This document shows, piece after piece, positions 1 through 7,342 of a stretch of 33,103 nucleotides of DNA; positions within the stretch are counted from its first letter, which is position 1; each line of letters starts with the position of its first letter. Made by a program: the position numbers and the translations under genes. The stretch comes from Thiobacillus denitrificans (lineage in GTDB: Bacteria; Pseudomonadota; Gammaproteobacteria; Burkholderiales; Thiobacillaceae), in contig DYFW01000017.1 in NCBI GenBank assembly GCA_020725005.1, forward strand, positions 1 through 33,103, read 5' to 3'. Under the pieces are notes generated by a model. The model searched no databases. It saw only the letters and a program-made list of their open reading frames with translations, and had not been told where the DNA came from.

Positions 1-2
1 CC

Positions 3-68
3 GGCGCTAAAGGCTTGGAGGATTATCTTGATGCAGGAGTGCGGGGCTACAGAAGGTTTGGCCGTTGA
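3..68 (+). CDS. 3' end of an unknown gene (5' end outside window)
   Basis: A reading frame enters the window at base 3 and stops at TGA 66-68, ending in residues GLEDYLDAGVRGYRRFGR. The stop overlaps the ATG of the next gene (TGATG), a translational-coupling arrangement, which is the main reason for believing this frame is coding. The 21 visible residues are too few to assign a family. The gene is cut by the window edge. Confidence 0.4.
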   Translation, partial: GAKGLEDYLDAGVRGYRRFGR

Positions 69-340
69 TGAACGCATCAAGATTTGCGTTCCTCATGATG
101 GTTTTTTCGGCGATAGGTTTTATTGTCGGGAGCGGTATTCTTGTTACTGACGAGCCATTGCGTTCCCTTTGCCAAAAGGGATGTTGGTTGAATTATTTTT
201 TGTATGCTCTTTTTGACGAGCAGGGGGGGAAAGTAGCATTGGCAGCGCTTTGGTATTTAGCTGCTGGCTTATGTCTCGCTTTTGCATTGAGGCTGAGAAA
301 GAAGGGCTCGCACAAATCTCGCTCTGTGGGACACCACTAA
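68..340 (+). CDS. small membrane protein, unknown function
   Basis: A 90-residue hydrophobic protein with two likely membrane helices (about residues 5-27 and 55-77), a Cys pair in the loop between them (SLCQKGCW) and a basic C-terminal tail. I chose ATG 68 because it overlaps the preceding stop codon (TGATG); a TTG three bases earlier is the alternative. The next gene starts on the base right after this stop. The stretch is clearly AT-richer than the rest of the window, which suggests transfer. I recognise no family. A membrane immunity or accessory protein for the upstream gene is possible but is only inference. Confidence 0.55.
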   Translation: MNASRFAFLMMVFSAIGFIVGSGILVTDEPLRSLCQKGCWLNYFLYALFDEQGGKVALAALWYLAAGLCLAFALRLRKKGSHKSRSVGHH

Positions 341-751
341 ATGTCCCGTATACGTATCTTTCAATTCCTAGTCATCATCTCGGCGGTTTTCTACTTGGCG
401 TGGTATCTGCTGCCATATATGCAGAGAAATTTCCCGCCCCATATCCAGGATCTTCTCGACTGGGGCGGTTATGGCAGCATTGCCTTCACACAACATCCCC
501 TGTTCTATCTCTCCATCGGTGCCGCAAAGCTCGTTTCTACGCTCGGGCTCTTCCTATTCTTGTCTTGGGGGCGCTGGCTATTGCTTGCCGTGGTGGCAAT
601 AAGCATTGCGATGGTTCCATTTAGCGGCATGGCTGTTGCTCCACCCCTAGATAGTTTCGTGGGCTCTCTCGTTGCGTTAACTGACGGTGCCATTCTTGGG
701 TTGGCATTCTTCTCACCCATTGCAGAAAGTATGCGGAAAGATGTGCGATAA
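341..751 (+). CDS. membrane protein, unknown function
   Basis: A 136-residue protein with about four hydrophobic segments (near residues 8-26, 52-74, 78-97 and 105-125) and a charged C-terminus (ESMRKDVR). The ATG follows directly on the stop of the upstream membrane gene, so the two are almost certainly one transcription unit and probably act together at the membrane. Base composition is lower in GC than in the core genes. No conserved motif or family was recognised. Nothing coding is seen between its stop and the terminator at 816. Confidence 0.55.
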   Translation: MSRIRIFQFLVIISAVFYLAWYLLPYMQRNFPPHIQDLLDWGGYGSIAFTQHPLFYLSIGAAKLVSTLGLFLFLSWGRWLLLAVVAISIAMVPFSGMAVAPPLDSFVGSLVALTDGAILGLAFFSPIAESMRKDVR

Positions 752-815
752 GGGGTCGGCTTCGAAATAAGTTCAGTCAAAACCCCTCCTAACCCGCCTT
801 CCGGCGAGTAGCTGC

Positions 816-852
816 TGAAAAAGCAAGGGCCGCTTGCTGCGGCCCTTGCTTT
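816..852 (-). terminator. intrinsic terminator of the PIN-toxin operon
   Basis: A 14-bp perfect inverted repeat (AAAGCAAGGGCCGC and its complement, 820-833 and 839-852) with a 5-nt loop is followed on the minus strand by a T run. The TAA stop of the PIN toxin (851-853) lies in the first bases of the stem, so termination occurs right at the end of the toxin gene. Confidence 0.85.
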
Positions 853-1267
853 ACCTCGTTGCGACGATCCCGAGAGCCTCGGCCACCCCGACGATCCTGA
901 CTCCCTGATACGCCCCGACATCGAGCAGCCCGCGATCCCCGGTCACCAGCAAATCGGCTTTCGCCGCGAGCGCCGTTCCGATCACCACATCGTCGTCCGG
1001 ATCGGCCACGATGCGCGGCGTCGGGGTTGGCCGCACTACTTGTGTCAGCGCCGCGTAGCCGTCCACCAACTGATCGACCGTCAGCATCGAGGCCGCGATC
1101 TTCTTCACGAACTTCGGCCGCGCCAGGATATCCGTCAGCTCCGCCAGCATCGCCACGCTGGTGAACAACTCGATGCGCTTCTCGCGCCTGGCCTGCAACA
1201 ACTGTTTCGGATTGCCACCCCACAACATCGCCGAGGCGACCACATTCGTATCCAGCACCAGCCGCAT
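851..1267 (-). CDS. PIN-domain toxin of a type II toxin-antitoxin pair
   Basis: A 138-residue PIN-domain protein, expected to be a metal-dependent ribonuclease whose activity is held in check by the antitoxin encoded just upstream. Acidic PIN residues are visible: the N-terminal LDTN (D6), a central acidic position in MLAELTDIL, then DPDDD and TGDRGLL near the C-terminus. The layout resembles the COG1569 PIN group rather than classical VapC. ATG 1267 overlaps the antitoxin stop (TGATG); TTG 1270 is an alternative. The gene ends inside its own terminator. Target RNA cannot be inferred. Confidence 0.85.
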   Translation of the reverse strand: MRLVLDTNVVASAMLWGGNPKQLLQARREKRIELFTSVAMLAELTDILARPKFVKKIAASMLTVDQLVDGYAALTQVVRPTPTPRIVADPDDDVVIGTALAAKADLLVTGDRGLLDVGAYQGVRIVGVAEALGIVATR

Positions 1268-1512
1268 CAACCGGCGGTCCTGGCGCGTCGTTCCTCGCGC
1301 ATCGCGCGAATCTCTTCAGCCACTTCCTCCGGAGACATCGCGGGCGGCTCCGTTACCTGTTCCATGCGCGCGAGCGCCGCGAAGAACGCGTCTTGCCGCC
1401 GCGCCTGCAACTGCTCGCGCAGCAGCTTCTCCAGCGCTGCCTCGGACAGCAGCCCGGCCTGCTTGGCTTCCTGCGCCAACTGGTCGGGCAGATTGATTTG
1501 CACGGTCGTCAT
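1267..1512 (-). CDS. ribbon-helix-helix-like antitoxin
   Basis: An 81-residue protein starting TTVQINLPDQLAQEAKQAG, a beta strand followed by a helix typical of ribbon-helix-helix DNA-binding antitoxins. Its charged C-terminal half (MSPEEVAEEIRAMREERRA) would be the part that wraps and neutralises the PIN toxin. A strong ribosome-binding site (AAAGGAGA) lies about 6 bases before the ATG, stronger than anything before the toxin, which fits the need for excess antitoxin. It lies 12 bases after the xre stop and overlaps the toxin start. Family is inferred from size, position and the N-terminal pattern. Confidence 0.8.
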   Translation of the reverse strand: MTTVQINLPDQLAQEAKQAGLLSEAALEKLLREQLQARRQDAFFAALARMEQVTEPPAMSPEEVAEEIRAMREERRARTAG

Positions 1513-1524
1513 GATGATTCTCCT

Positions 1525-1914
1525 TTAGCGGCTTGAGGCTTGCGCCAGCACGGTATCCAGCATTTCCATCACGAAGCGCTGCTTTGGCTTGGGCAACTGC
1601 GTGATGCGCTCGATCTGCTGTTGCAGTTTCGGCGCGGGGCCGCGCTTGGTTGGTGAGGTCTTCTCTCCAACCAATGTTTCCACAGTGCAGCCCAAGGCGC
1701 GGGCGAGCGTGGGTACGAGTGATACCGGCACCCCGCGCCGACCTCCTTCCCAGGCAGCCACGGTTTGTTGCGACACTTCCATCATCTCGGCCAGTTGCAC
1801 TTGGGTGATGGTGGAGCCTCTGCGCAATTCGGCAATGCGCGCGCCCATCGCCTTGAAAAAGGCTTTCTCGTCTTGTGTCATCGGATCGATCTCAAAATCA
1901 AAGAGTCGGTCCAT
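1525..1914 (-). CDS. XRE-family helix-turn-helix regulator, first gene of the TA operon
   Basis: A 129-residue protein with an XRE/Cro helix-turn-helix at about residues 20-75 (TQVQLAEMMEVSQQTVAAWEGG, with the recognition helix around SQQTVAAWE) and a short C-terminal tail rich in Lys, Pro and Gln. I chose ATG 1914 because AGGA lies 8 bases upstream and the HTH falls at the usual distance; the frame stays open to 2025 but that extension is not HTH-like. It lies 12 bases upstream of the antitoxin on the same strand, so it probably regulates the module. The order regulator-antitoxin-toxin differs from the usual two-gene design. Confidence 0.8.
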   Translation of the reverse strand: MDRLFDFEIDPMTQDEKAFFKAMGARIAELRRGSTITQVQLAEMMEVSQQTVAAWEGGRRGVPVSLVPTLARALGCTVETLVGEKTSPTKRGPAPKLQQQIERITQLPKPKQRFVMEMLDTVLAQASSR

Positions 1915-2024
1915 AAGATACATCCTGTATTTGCAGTAAGAGTTGACGATACCACTATTATTGTTGAAGAGGGCGCAGAGGAGGAGTTCGTAACCCTTCT
2001 CTGCTTGAGCCGTAGGGGTCCCCA

Positions 2025-2174
2025 TTAGCCCTGTTTCATGGCCAGCTCGCGCAGTTGCGCGGCTTTCTTGCGCCCCTTGAGACGGGCGCGCGCCAGGTCG
2101 CGATCGGAATCGCCCTGGCGCATGCGCACCAGGGCCTGTCGGTAGTGATACATCTCGAACCTCCGTTTACTCAT
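2025..2174 (-). pseudogene. istA: istA N-terminal fragment, IS21-family transposase remnant
   Basis: Forty-nine codons from ATG 2174 (SKRRFEMYHYRQALVRM, then GDSDRDLARARLKGRKKAAQLRE) match the N-terminal DNA-binding helices of IS21-family IstA transposases as I know them. The full protein is about 350-500 residues, so the DDE catalytic core is missing, and no istB follows. The frame stops at TAA 2025-2027 where unrelated DNA (the xre upstream region) begins. It cannot transpose. It might still bind the adjacent terminal repeats, but that is speculation. Confidence 0.75.
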
Positions 2175-2247
2175 GGCCTCTCCCGGCAAAAAAAGCCGGG
2201 AGGGTAGCCGATTGAATGAAAGGTACGAGCCCGAAAACAGCGCCGGC

Positions 2248-2320
2248 GGTGGCGCCATTACGGCGAAAAGAAAGTGGCTCCTTTACGCCGAAAACGAAAT
2301 GGCTCCATTGCGGCGAAAAC
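2248..2320 (-). repeat. three tandem IS21 terminal repeats
   Basis: On the plus strand three related copies lie end to end at 2248-2270, 2272-2295 and 2297-2320. They share the pattern tGGCkCCwTTrCGsCGAAAA. These are the transposase-binding sites that IS21 elements carry at each end. They were found by reading; copies differ at about 3-6 positions. Confidence 0.8.
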
Positions 2321-2352
2321 TGACACGTGCCGGCTTGGCTTTCCGCTGCGCG

Positions 2353-3378
2353 TCACCGCGGGCTGCTATCGTGGCCGAACCAGAAACTCGTGTCCTTTTT
2401 CAGGAATTCGCCATGCGGCATGTAGTGCGAGCCATCACAGGAAAAGGTCACGCTCACCATGCCGTTGATCAGGTTGATCGATGCCATGCGCAGGTAGATC
2501 GTCGGATCGGTGAGGCGCAATGTCGGCAGGGTGTCGAGAATGCGGCCGACCTCGTTGGGCGCGATCGCGGCATCGGGGGGATAGGGGTGTGGCGGGTAGA
2601 TCAGGCAGATGTCCGGATCGCACAGGGTTTCGTGGTCCAGAATGCGGTATCGCAAGGGATCCCCCAGCGTCCATAGGGTGGCAAGGCTCTTGGAAAAATG
2701 TATCTGGCATTGATATACGCCGCGCGCAGTCAGCAGTTCCTCGAGTATCGAGAGCGCCAGCCCAAGATGCCGGTCCAGCGGGCTTTCCGTCCGGCTTTGC
2801 TGGAAAACCGTGCTGCGGATCGCCGGGTCACCCTTTACCTGGCGCCAGTCTTCCGGTTCGTCGTAAAGTTCGGATGTCACAGGCAGGTCGCGCAAGTCGA
2901 AGTCGGCGCCAAGGTGGCCCACCAGCCGGCCGTTCCGGTGTATGGCCTGTAGCGCGGTAAGCGAGGGCCGGTGTTCATCCGGGCTGATGTAGGCCTCCGA
3001 GAGCAGAAAGCCCCGGATCGACATCGCCGCCTTCATGTGCAGGCGCCTCGCAAGGTCGCGTCCAGGATGGCTGGAGGCGGCTCCACGCGGGCCGGCATTG
3101 TTGCAGACCCGGCTGCCATCCGCACCTACACAGTACAGCACCGAGCAATGCGGAATGCCGGGGAAACCTGCCCTGAGGACTGCGTCCAGCGCCTCGCGAT
3201 TACCCCACGCCCGCGCGCAATGCGCGGCAAGCTGCTCCAGGGGTTTACGCAGCATGTGTGCCAGTGCTTCGCGCTGCTGGTGGATGCTGTCTTTCAATGA
3301 ACGCTTCATGGCACCACGGCCGTTCCTGCGTGAGCCGGCAGGCTTCGGTTTGATGGGGGTGACGATACTGCTCCACAT
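2353..3378 (-). CDS. orphan PDC/Cache-type sensor domain protein
   Basis: A 341-residue protein with no signal peptide or clear membrane helix. Its middle (about residues 70-185) reads like a PDC/Cache ligand-sensing domain: CSVLYCVGADGSRVCNN, then GRDLARRLHM, RGFLLSEAYISPDEHRPS and NGRLVGHLGADFDLRDLP. The C-terminal ~150 residues have no recognised output domain. ATG 3378 is preceded by GAGAGG at 7 bases; the frame stays open upstream to 3480, and ATG at codon 24 of this frame is another option. The IS21 relic abuts its 3' end. Ligand and partner are unknown. The PDC assignment rests on pattern recognition. Confidence 0.6.
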   Translation of the reverse strand: MWSSIVTPIKPKPAGSRRNGRGAMKRSLKDSIHQQREALAHMLRKPLEQLAAHCARAWGNREALDAVLRAGFPGIPHCSVLYCVGADGSRVCNNAGPRGAASSHPGRDLARRLHMKAAMSIRGFLLSEAYISPDEHRPSLTALQAIHRNGRLVGHLGADFDLRDLPVTSELYDEPEDWRQVKGDPAIRSTVFQQSRTESPLDRHLGLALSILEELLTARGVYQCQIHFSKSLATLWTLGDPLRYRILDHETLCDPDICLIYPPHPYPPDAAIAPNEVGRILDTLPTLRLTDPTIYLRMASINLINGMVSVTFSCDGSHYMPHGEFLKKDTSFWFGHDSSPR

Positions 3379-3705
3379 GATGGATCCTCTCAACGATGAA
3401 ATTCCGGCATGTGCCCTGGAACACAAGCCAACCCCTTCAAGCATGTGGCATGCCAGGGTGCCATTTCCCTTGTTTATCATCGAACTAAGTCAATAAATGG
3501 CGGCGGGGCGGGCGTCGATCCGTCGCCTGTGTATGACGCCGGGCGGGTTCTGAGAAACAAGTCTTTGTAAGGAATGGAAATTTTTTGTCTCTCTGTGGAG
3601 ACAAGCACGGCGGAGGCGCCAAAACGCACGCAGGTGCGGGATGCCGTGGACAGGCGATAGGCTATAAAAAGGTGTACGCCGTTGCTGTGCGGAAAGGAGG
3701 TCGCG
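3379..3705. other. divergent intergenic region, 327 bp
   Basis: This stretch separates the minus-strand sensor gene from the plus-strand gene at 3706. No ORF with a credible start was found. It contains a 7-bp perfect inverted repeat, TTGTCTC/GAGACAA (3585-3591 and 3598-3604), flanked by a T run on its left side. The orientation is wrong for a plus-strand terminator. I could not place a convincing -35/-10 pair. Confidence 0.5.
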
Positions 3706-3939
3706 ATGAGCGCCAATTTGAACGAGGTGATGCTGCACCTGGAGGAATCGCTGGACGAGGACGCGCTGGGCAGGCTCGAGGAAGACATCCGCCGGGATGC
3801 GGGGGTGATTTCGGTGGGGCACAACCCGGGCAACGCCCACATGGTCATGGTGGTCTACGATTCGGAGGCGACGCGCGCGGCTACGCTGTTGCATGCGTTT
3901 CAGGCGCGCGGCCTGCATGCGCAGATCGTGGGCTTGTGA
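3706..3939 (+). CDS. small ferredoxin-fold (HMA-like) protein without metal-binding cysteines
   Basis: A 77-residue protein beginning SANLNEVMLHLEESLDEDAL. The order helix, strand (GVISVGHN), strand (AHMVMVVYD), helix (ATLLHAFQARG), strand (AQIVGL) resembles the heavy-metal-associated ferredoxin-like fold, but there is no Cys at all, so it cannot bind copper in the usual CxxC way. The start is firm: a perfect AGGAGG lies 5-6 bases before ATG 3706. A bidirectional terminator follows. Function is unknown; a regulatory or protein-binding role is inference. Confidence 0.65.
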   Translation: MSANLNEVMLHLEESLDEDALGRLEEDIRRDAGVISVGHNPGNAHMVMVVYDSEATRAATLLHAFQARGLHAQIVGL

Positions 3940-3982
3940 GGTTCCCTCCGAAATACCGGACGCCCTTTCCGGACGCCCACGA

Positions 3983-4016
3983 AAAAGGCCGGGTCTCCCC
4001 GGCCTTGTTTTTTCCG
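3983..4016. terminator. bidirectional terminator between the 3706 gene and panD
   Basis: The stem AAGGCCGG/CCGGCCTT has a 6-nt loop. It is followed on the plus strand by GTTTTTT and on the minus strand by TTTTTC. It lies between two convergent genes and can serve both. Confidence 0.85.
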
Positions 4017-4031
4017 ACGCCCCGCTGCCGT

Positions 4032-4412
4032 CTACGCCGCCTGCACCGGTATCTCGTGGCGCTGCTCGACGATGCGGTTGGCCGCGTCGACGTAGACCAG
4101 TTCCGGCGCGTAGCGTGCCAGTTCGATCTCGTTGTACGTCGCGTAGGTGGCGATGATGACGAGGTCGCCCGGCCTGGCCTTGTGCGCGGCGGCGCCGTTC
4201 ACCGAGATGATGCCGGAATCGCGCGCGGCACGGATGGCGTAGGTGGTGAAACGCTCGCCATTGGTGACGTTGTAGATCTGGATCTGCTCGTACTCGTGGA
4301 TGTTGGCCGCGTCCAGCAGGGTTTCGTCGATGGCGCACGAGCCTTCGTAATGCAGCTCGGCGTGTGTGACGGTGGCCCGGTGCAGCTTGGACTTGAGCAT
4401 CGTTCTTTGCAT
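4032..4412 (-). CDS. panD: aspartate 1-decarboxylase
   Basis: Makes beta-alanine from L-aspartate for pantothenate (coenzyme A) synthesis in the cytoplasm. The 126-residue protein is of normal length. The self-cleavage site that creates the pyruvoyl cofactor is intact (LHYEGSC, cleavage between G24 and S25), as are the N-terminal [10 protein letters not shown] and the RPGDLVII region. It stands alone with its own promoter, about 660 bases from panC, and shares a bidirectional terminator with the convergent gene at 3706. GAGG precedes the ATG by about 8 bases. Confidence 0.97.
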   Translation of the reverse strand: MQRTMLKSKLHRATVTHAELHYEGSCAIDETLLDAANIHEYEQIQIYNVTNGERFTTYAIRAARDSGIISVNGAAAHKARPGDLVIIATYATYNEIELARYAPELVYVDAANRIVEQRHEIPVQAA

Positions 4413-4447
4413 GACGGTGCCCTCGCAATCTGAAAATAAGGAGGGCG

Positions 4448-4456
4448 ATTATATCA
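4448..4456 (-). promoter_or_regulatory. extended -10 promoter for panD
   Basis: On the minus strand TGATATAAT forms an extended -10 element (TGn plus consensus TATAAT). It lies 35 bases before the panD ATG. No good -35 box is visible at 17 bp, which is usual for extended -10 promoters. Confidence 0.55.
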
Positions 4457-4493
4457 AATCGTCCCGGCTATCCAGCGGAGCGTCCCCCGCCGG

Positions 4494-5123
4494 TCAATGC
4501 AGATGCAGCTGTACGGACAGGTAATCGAAAAAGATGCAGTAGGCCGCAATTGGCAGAGGCAGGCCGAGCAGGGTGCCGAGGAGGTAGTCGCGATAGCGCA
4601 CCCCGGACAGGGCCAGCGCGTAATTGAGCGGCGGCGCGGTCTGGAACAGCATTCTCAGGAGGGCGATGTTGCGGACGGGACGGGCGTCGAGCTGGTTCAG
4701 CAGCCGGGTGGCGAGCCTGCTTTGCAGGCCACGCAGCGCGTCACCGCCGACCAGGCGGAGGAAGAAAAAGGTGAAGGTGCACGAGACGAGCGCGGCGACA
4801 TAGGTGGCGAGCCCGCCCCAGCTTCGGCCCAGGGCCAGCACCGCCGCGGCAAGGAAAATCCAGCCGGGGATCTGCACCAGGTTCCCCAGGGCGAAAACCA
4901 GGATGAAAGTGATCAGGCCGGTGACGGGGTGATCGACCAGGGCCTGGCGCAGGTAGCCCAGGTTGAAATGCGCGCGCAGGCCCGACAGCTCGAAGGCCGC
5001 CAGCAGCACGACCAAAAACAGCAGCACGGCGAAGAGGCGTTGGCGGGGGCTCACGGGCGCGGCGACGCGCTCACGGCGCGGGCGGGGCGTCGACTTCGAG
5101 GTTGTCGATGAGCCGCGTGGCAC
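4494..5123 (-). CDS. VTT-domain (TVP38/TMEM64, DedA-like) membrane protein
   Basis: A 209-residue inner-membrane protein of the SNARE-associated/VTT family, whose members are linked to lipid movement and membrane homeostasis. Hydrophobic segments are at about 30-48, 68-100, 105-125 and 180-205, with family motifs GNLVQIPGWIFLAAA in the middle and the basic RNIALLRMLF / APPLNYALALSG region. The only long start is GTG 5123, which overlaps the end of panC by 53 bases; GTG 5054 (residue 24) would avoid the overlap and keep all helices. It is the last gene of the pcnB-to-panC operon. The true substrate is unknown. Confidence 0.8.
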   Translation of the reverse strand: MPRGSSTTSKSTPRPRRERVAAPVSPRQRLFAVLLFLVVLLAAFELSGLRAHFNLGYLRQALVDHPVTGLITFILVFALGNLVQIPGWIFLAAAVLALGRSWGGLATYVAALVSCTFTFFFLRLVGGDALRGLQSRLATRLLNQLDARPVRNIALLRMLFQTAPPLNYALALSGVRYRDYLLGTLLGLPLPIAAYCIFFDYLSVQLHLH

Positions 5124-5913
5124 CCAGCCAGGCGGCGCCGAGAACGACGAGGCGGCAGCCGGGCGCGGGCGCGGCGAGGGTGGCGGCGTCGCGCACGGCG
5201 ACGTAGTCGACGCGCCAGCCGGCCATTTTCAGGCAGCGCGCGGCGCGGGTGGCGAGCGCCTCGAAATCGCGCTCGCCGGCTTCGATGGCGGTCTTCACCT
5301 CCGCGAGCGCGCGATACAGCTGGGCCGCCTGGATGCGTTCGGCAGCCGACAGATAGGCGTTCCGCGAGCTCATCGCCAGGCCATCCGGCTCGCGCAGGGT
5401 GTCGCCGGCCACGATTTCGATCGGCAGGTTGAACTGCGCGACGAGGTCGCGGATCACGCGCAATTGCTGGAAGTCCTTCTTGCCGAACACGGCCACATGC
5501 GGCTGCACCAGGTTGAAAAGCTTCGTCACGACTGTCGCCACGCCGGCGAAGTGGCCGGGGCGGTGCGCGCCGCACAGGTCGTTCGCCAGCGCGTCCGGCG
5601 GCTGCACGAGGTAGGTCTGCGGCACTGGGTACATCTCGGCGACGTCGGGCGCGAACACGAGGTCGCAGCCGGCCGCGTCGAGTTTCCCGCAGTCCGCATC
5701 CAGCGTGCGCGGGTAGCGTTCGAAGTCTTCGCCGGCACCGAACTGCAGGGGGTTGACGAAGATGCTCGCGACCACCGGTGTGCCGTGCCGTTTCGCCAGT
5801 TCGACCAGCGAGACGTGGCCGGCGTGCAGGTTGCCCATGGTCGGCACGAAGGCGGTGCGGGTCGCGCCGGCGAGCGCGGCGCGCAGCTCGGCGGCGGTGC
5901 GGACGATCTGCAT
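5071..5913 (-). CDS. panC: pantothenate synthetase (pantoate--beta-alanine ligase)
   Basis: ATP-dependent joining of pantoate and beta-alanine to form pantothenate. The 280-residue length is typical. The nucleotidyl-transferase HIGH-type motif is visible as VPTMGNLHAGH (about residues 23-33), with VVASIFVNPLQF, the FGKKDFQQL segment and the KMSKS-like MSSRNAYLS. Its ATG shares one base with the panB stop (TGATG), so it is translated with panB, and beta-alanine comes from the nearby panD. Confidence 0.97.
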   Translation of the reverse strand: MQIVRTAAELRAALAGATRTAFVPTMGNLHAGHVSLVELAKRHGTPVVASIFVNPLQFGAGEDFERYPRTLDADCGKLDAAGCDLVFAPDVAEMYPVPQTYLVQPPDALANDLCGAHRPGHFAGVATVVTKLFNLVQPHVAVFGKKDFQQLRVIRDLVAQFNLPIEIVAGDTLREPDGLAMSSRNAYLSAAERIQAAQLYRALAEVKTAIEAGERDFEALATRAARCLKMAGWRVDYVAVRDAATLAAPAPGCRLVVLGAAWLGATRLIDNLEVDAPPAP

Positions 5914-6701
5914 CAGAAGCCGTGTTCGGCGGCGGGGAAGCTGCCGTCTTTCACTGCGGCGACGTAGGCGCGCACGGCGGCGTCGATACCGTCGGCGCCG
6001 TGCAGGAAATTCTTCGAGAACTTCGGCGCGCGCGGATACAGGCCCAGCATGTCGTAGAGCACCAGCACCTGGCCGGAACAGTCGGGGCCGGCGCCGATGC
6101 CGATGGTCGGAATCGACAACGCGTCGGTGACGGTTTTCGCCAGCGTGGCGGGCACCATTTCCAGCACGATCAGTCCGGCGCCGGCGGCTTCGAGCGCGCG
6201 CGCGTCATGGATCAATTGCGCGGCCGCCGCGTCGTCGCGCCCCTGCACCTTGTAGCCGCCGATCTGGTTGACCGACTGCGGCAACAGGCCCAGGTGCGCG
6301 CACACCGGGATGCCGCGCGTGGTGAGGAAGGCGACGGTGTCGACCATGACCGCGCCGCCTTCGAGCTTGACCATGTGCGCGCCGGCCGCCATCAGGCGCG
6401 CGGCCGAGGCATAGGCGCGCTCGGGCGAGGGCTGGTAGCTGCCGAAGGGCAGGTCGGCGACGATGAAGGCGCGCGCGCAGCCGGCGGCGACGCAGCGCGT
6501 GTGGTAGCACATTTCAGCGAGCTTCACCGGCAGGGTCGAGGCGTGGCCCTGCACCACCATGCCGAGCGAATCGCCGACCAGCAGCACGTCGACGCCGGCG
6601 GCGTCGAGCACGCGCGCGAAGCTCGCGTCGTAGCAGGTGAGCACGGCGATCTTCTCGCCGTTGTTGCGCATCGCCCGGAGGGTGGAGAGCGTGACCGCCA
6701 T
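5913..6701 (-). CDS. panB: 3-methyl-2-oxobutanoate hydroxymethyltransferase
   Basis: Transfers a one-carbon unit from 5,10-methylene-tetrahydrofolate to 2-oxoisovalerate, giving ketopantoate, the first committed step to pantothenate. The 262-residue TIM-barrel protein shows [31 protein letters not shown] (metal-binding Asp), [18 protein letters not shown] and [14 protein letters not shown]. Its ATG overlaps the kinase stop by one base (TAATG) and its stop overlaps panC. The folate gene folK lies two genes upstream. Confidence 0.97.
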   Translation of the reverse strand: MAVTLSTLRAMRNNGEKIAVLTCYDASFARVLDAAGVDVLLVGDSLGMVVQGHASTLPVKLAEMCYHTRCVAAGCARAFIVADLPFGSYQPSPERAYASAARLMAAGAHMVKLEGGAVMVDTVAFLTTRGIPVCAHLGLLPQSVNQIGGYKVQGRDDAAAAQLIHDARALEAAGAGLIVLEMVPATLAKTVTDALSIPTIGIGAGPDCSGQVLVLYDMLGLYPRAPKFSKNFLHGADGIDAAVRAYVAAVKDGSFPAAEHGF

Positions 6702-7342
6702 TACGCCGCCCGGTTGAAGAATTCGCGCGGGCCACGCATTTTCTGCATGCGCTCGATGAGCAGCTCGAAATCAGCGTCGCGCTGCGCGAAATTGAGGTTG
6801 GCGGTGTTGACCATGAGCAGCGGCGCCGCATCGTAGCGATGGAAGAATTCGCTGTAGCTGTTGGCGAGCCTTTCCAGGTAGCCCGCGTCCATGCTGCGCT
6901 CGTAGTCGATGCCGCGGCGGTTGACGCGCGCCAGCAGCGCGTCGATCGGCGCCTGCAGGTAGATGACGAGGTCGGGCGCGGGCGCCTGCGGGGCGAGATC
7001 GGCGTACACCTTCTGGTAGAGCTCGAACTCGTCGTCGTCGAGGTTGAGGCGCGCGAACAGCATATCCTTGTCGATGAGGAAGTCCGACACCGTGCCGGCG
7101 CGGAACAGGTCGCCCTGCGCCAGCTCGCGCAGCTGCCGCGCGCGGTCGAACAGGAAGTGCAGCTGCGTCGGCAGCGCGTAGCGCCTGGGCTCCTGGTAGA
7201 AGCGCGGCAGGAACGGGTTGTCGCCGGCGTTCTCCAGCAGGGTGTCGGCGCCCAGGTGCTCGGCGAGTTTGTGGGTGAGGCTGGTCTTGCCCACGCCGAT
7301 CGGGCCTTCGACGACGATATAGCGGTAGCGCTCGAGGCTCAT
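6701..7342 (-). CDS. deoxynucleoside kinase (deoxyadenosine/deoxyguanosine kinase family)
   Basis: A 213-residue kinase expected to phosphorylate deoxynucleosides for salvage. The P-loop GPIGVGKTS is at about residues 13-21. The family motifs [24 protein letters not shown] and, later, [14 protein letters not shown] (LID arginines) are present. ATG 7342 overlaps the folK stop (ATGA). The frame is open much further upstream, but that part is the folK region in another frame. This gene sits between folK and panB in several proteobacteria. Exact nucleoside preference cannot be read. Confidence 0.9.
   Translation of the reverse strand: MSLERYRYIVVEGPIGVGKTSLTHKLAEHLGADTLLENAGDNPFLPRFYQEPRRYALPTQLHFLFDRARQLRELAQGDLFRAGTVSDFLIDKDMLFARLNLDDDEFELYQKVYADLAPQAPAPDLVIYLQAPIDALLARVNRRGIDYERSMDAGYLERLANSYSEFFHRYDAAPLLMVNTANLNFAQRDADFELLIERMQKMRGPREFFNRAA

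Larger units (their letters stand above)
2025..2325 (-). mobile_element. IS21-family insertion sequence relic (one end only)
   Basis: About 300 bp remain: a terminal TGTCAG at 2325 reading inward on the minus strand, three related ~24-bp terminal repeats, then the truncated istA start. Multiple terminal repeats just before istA are characteristic of the IS21 family. The other end and the istA/istB bodies are absent. The element end lies only 27 bp past the stop codon of the sensor gene at 2353, so this looks like a deletion scar joining the TA module to that gene. Confidence 0.75.
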
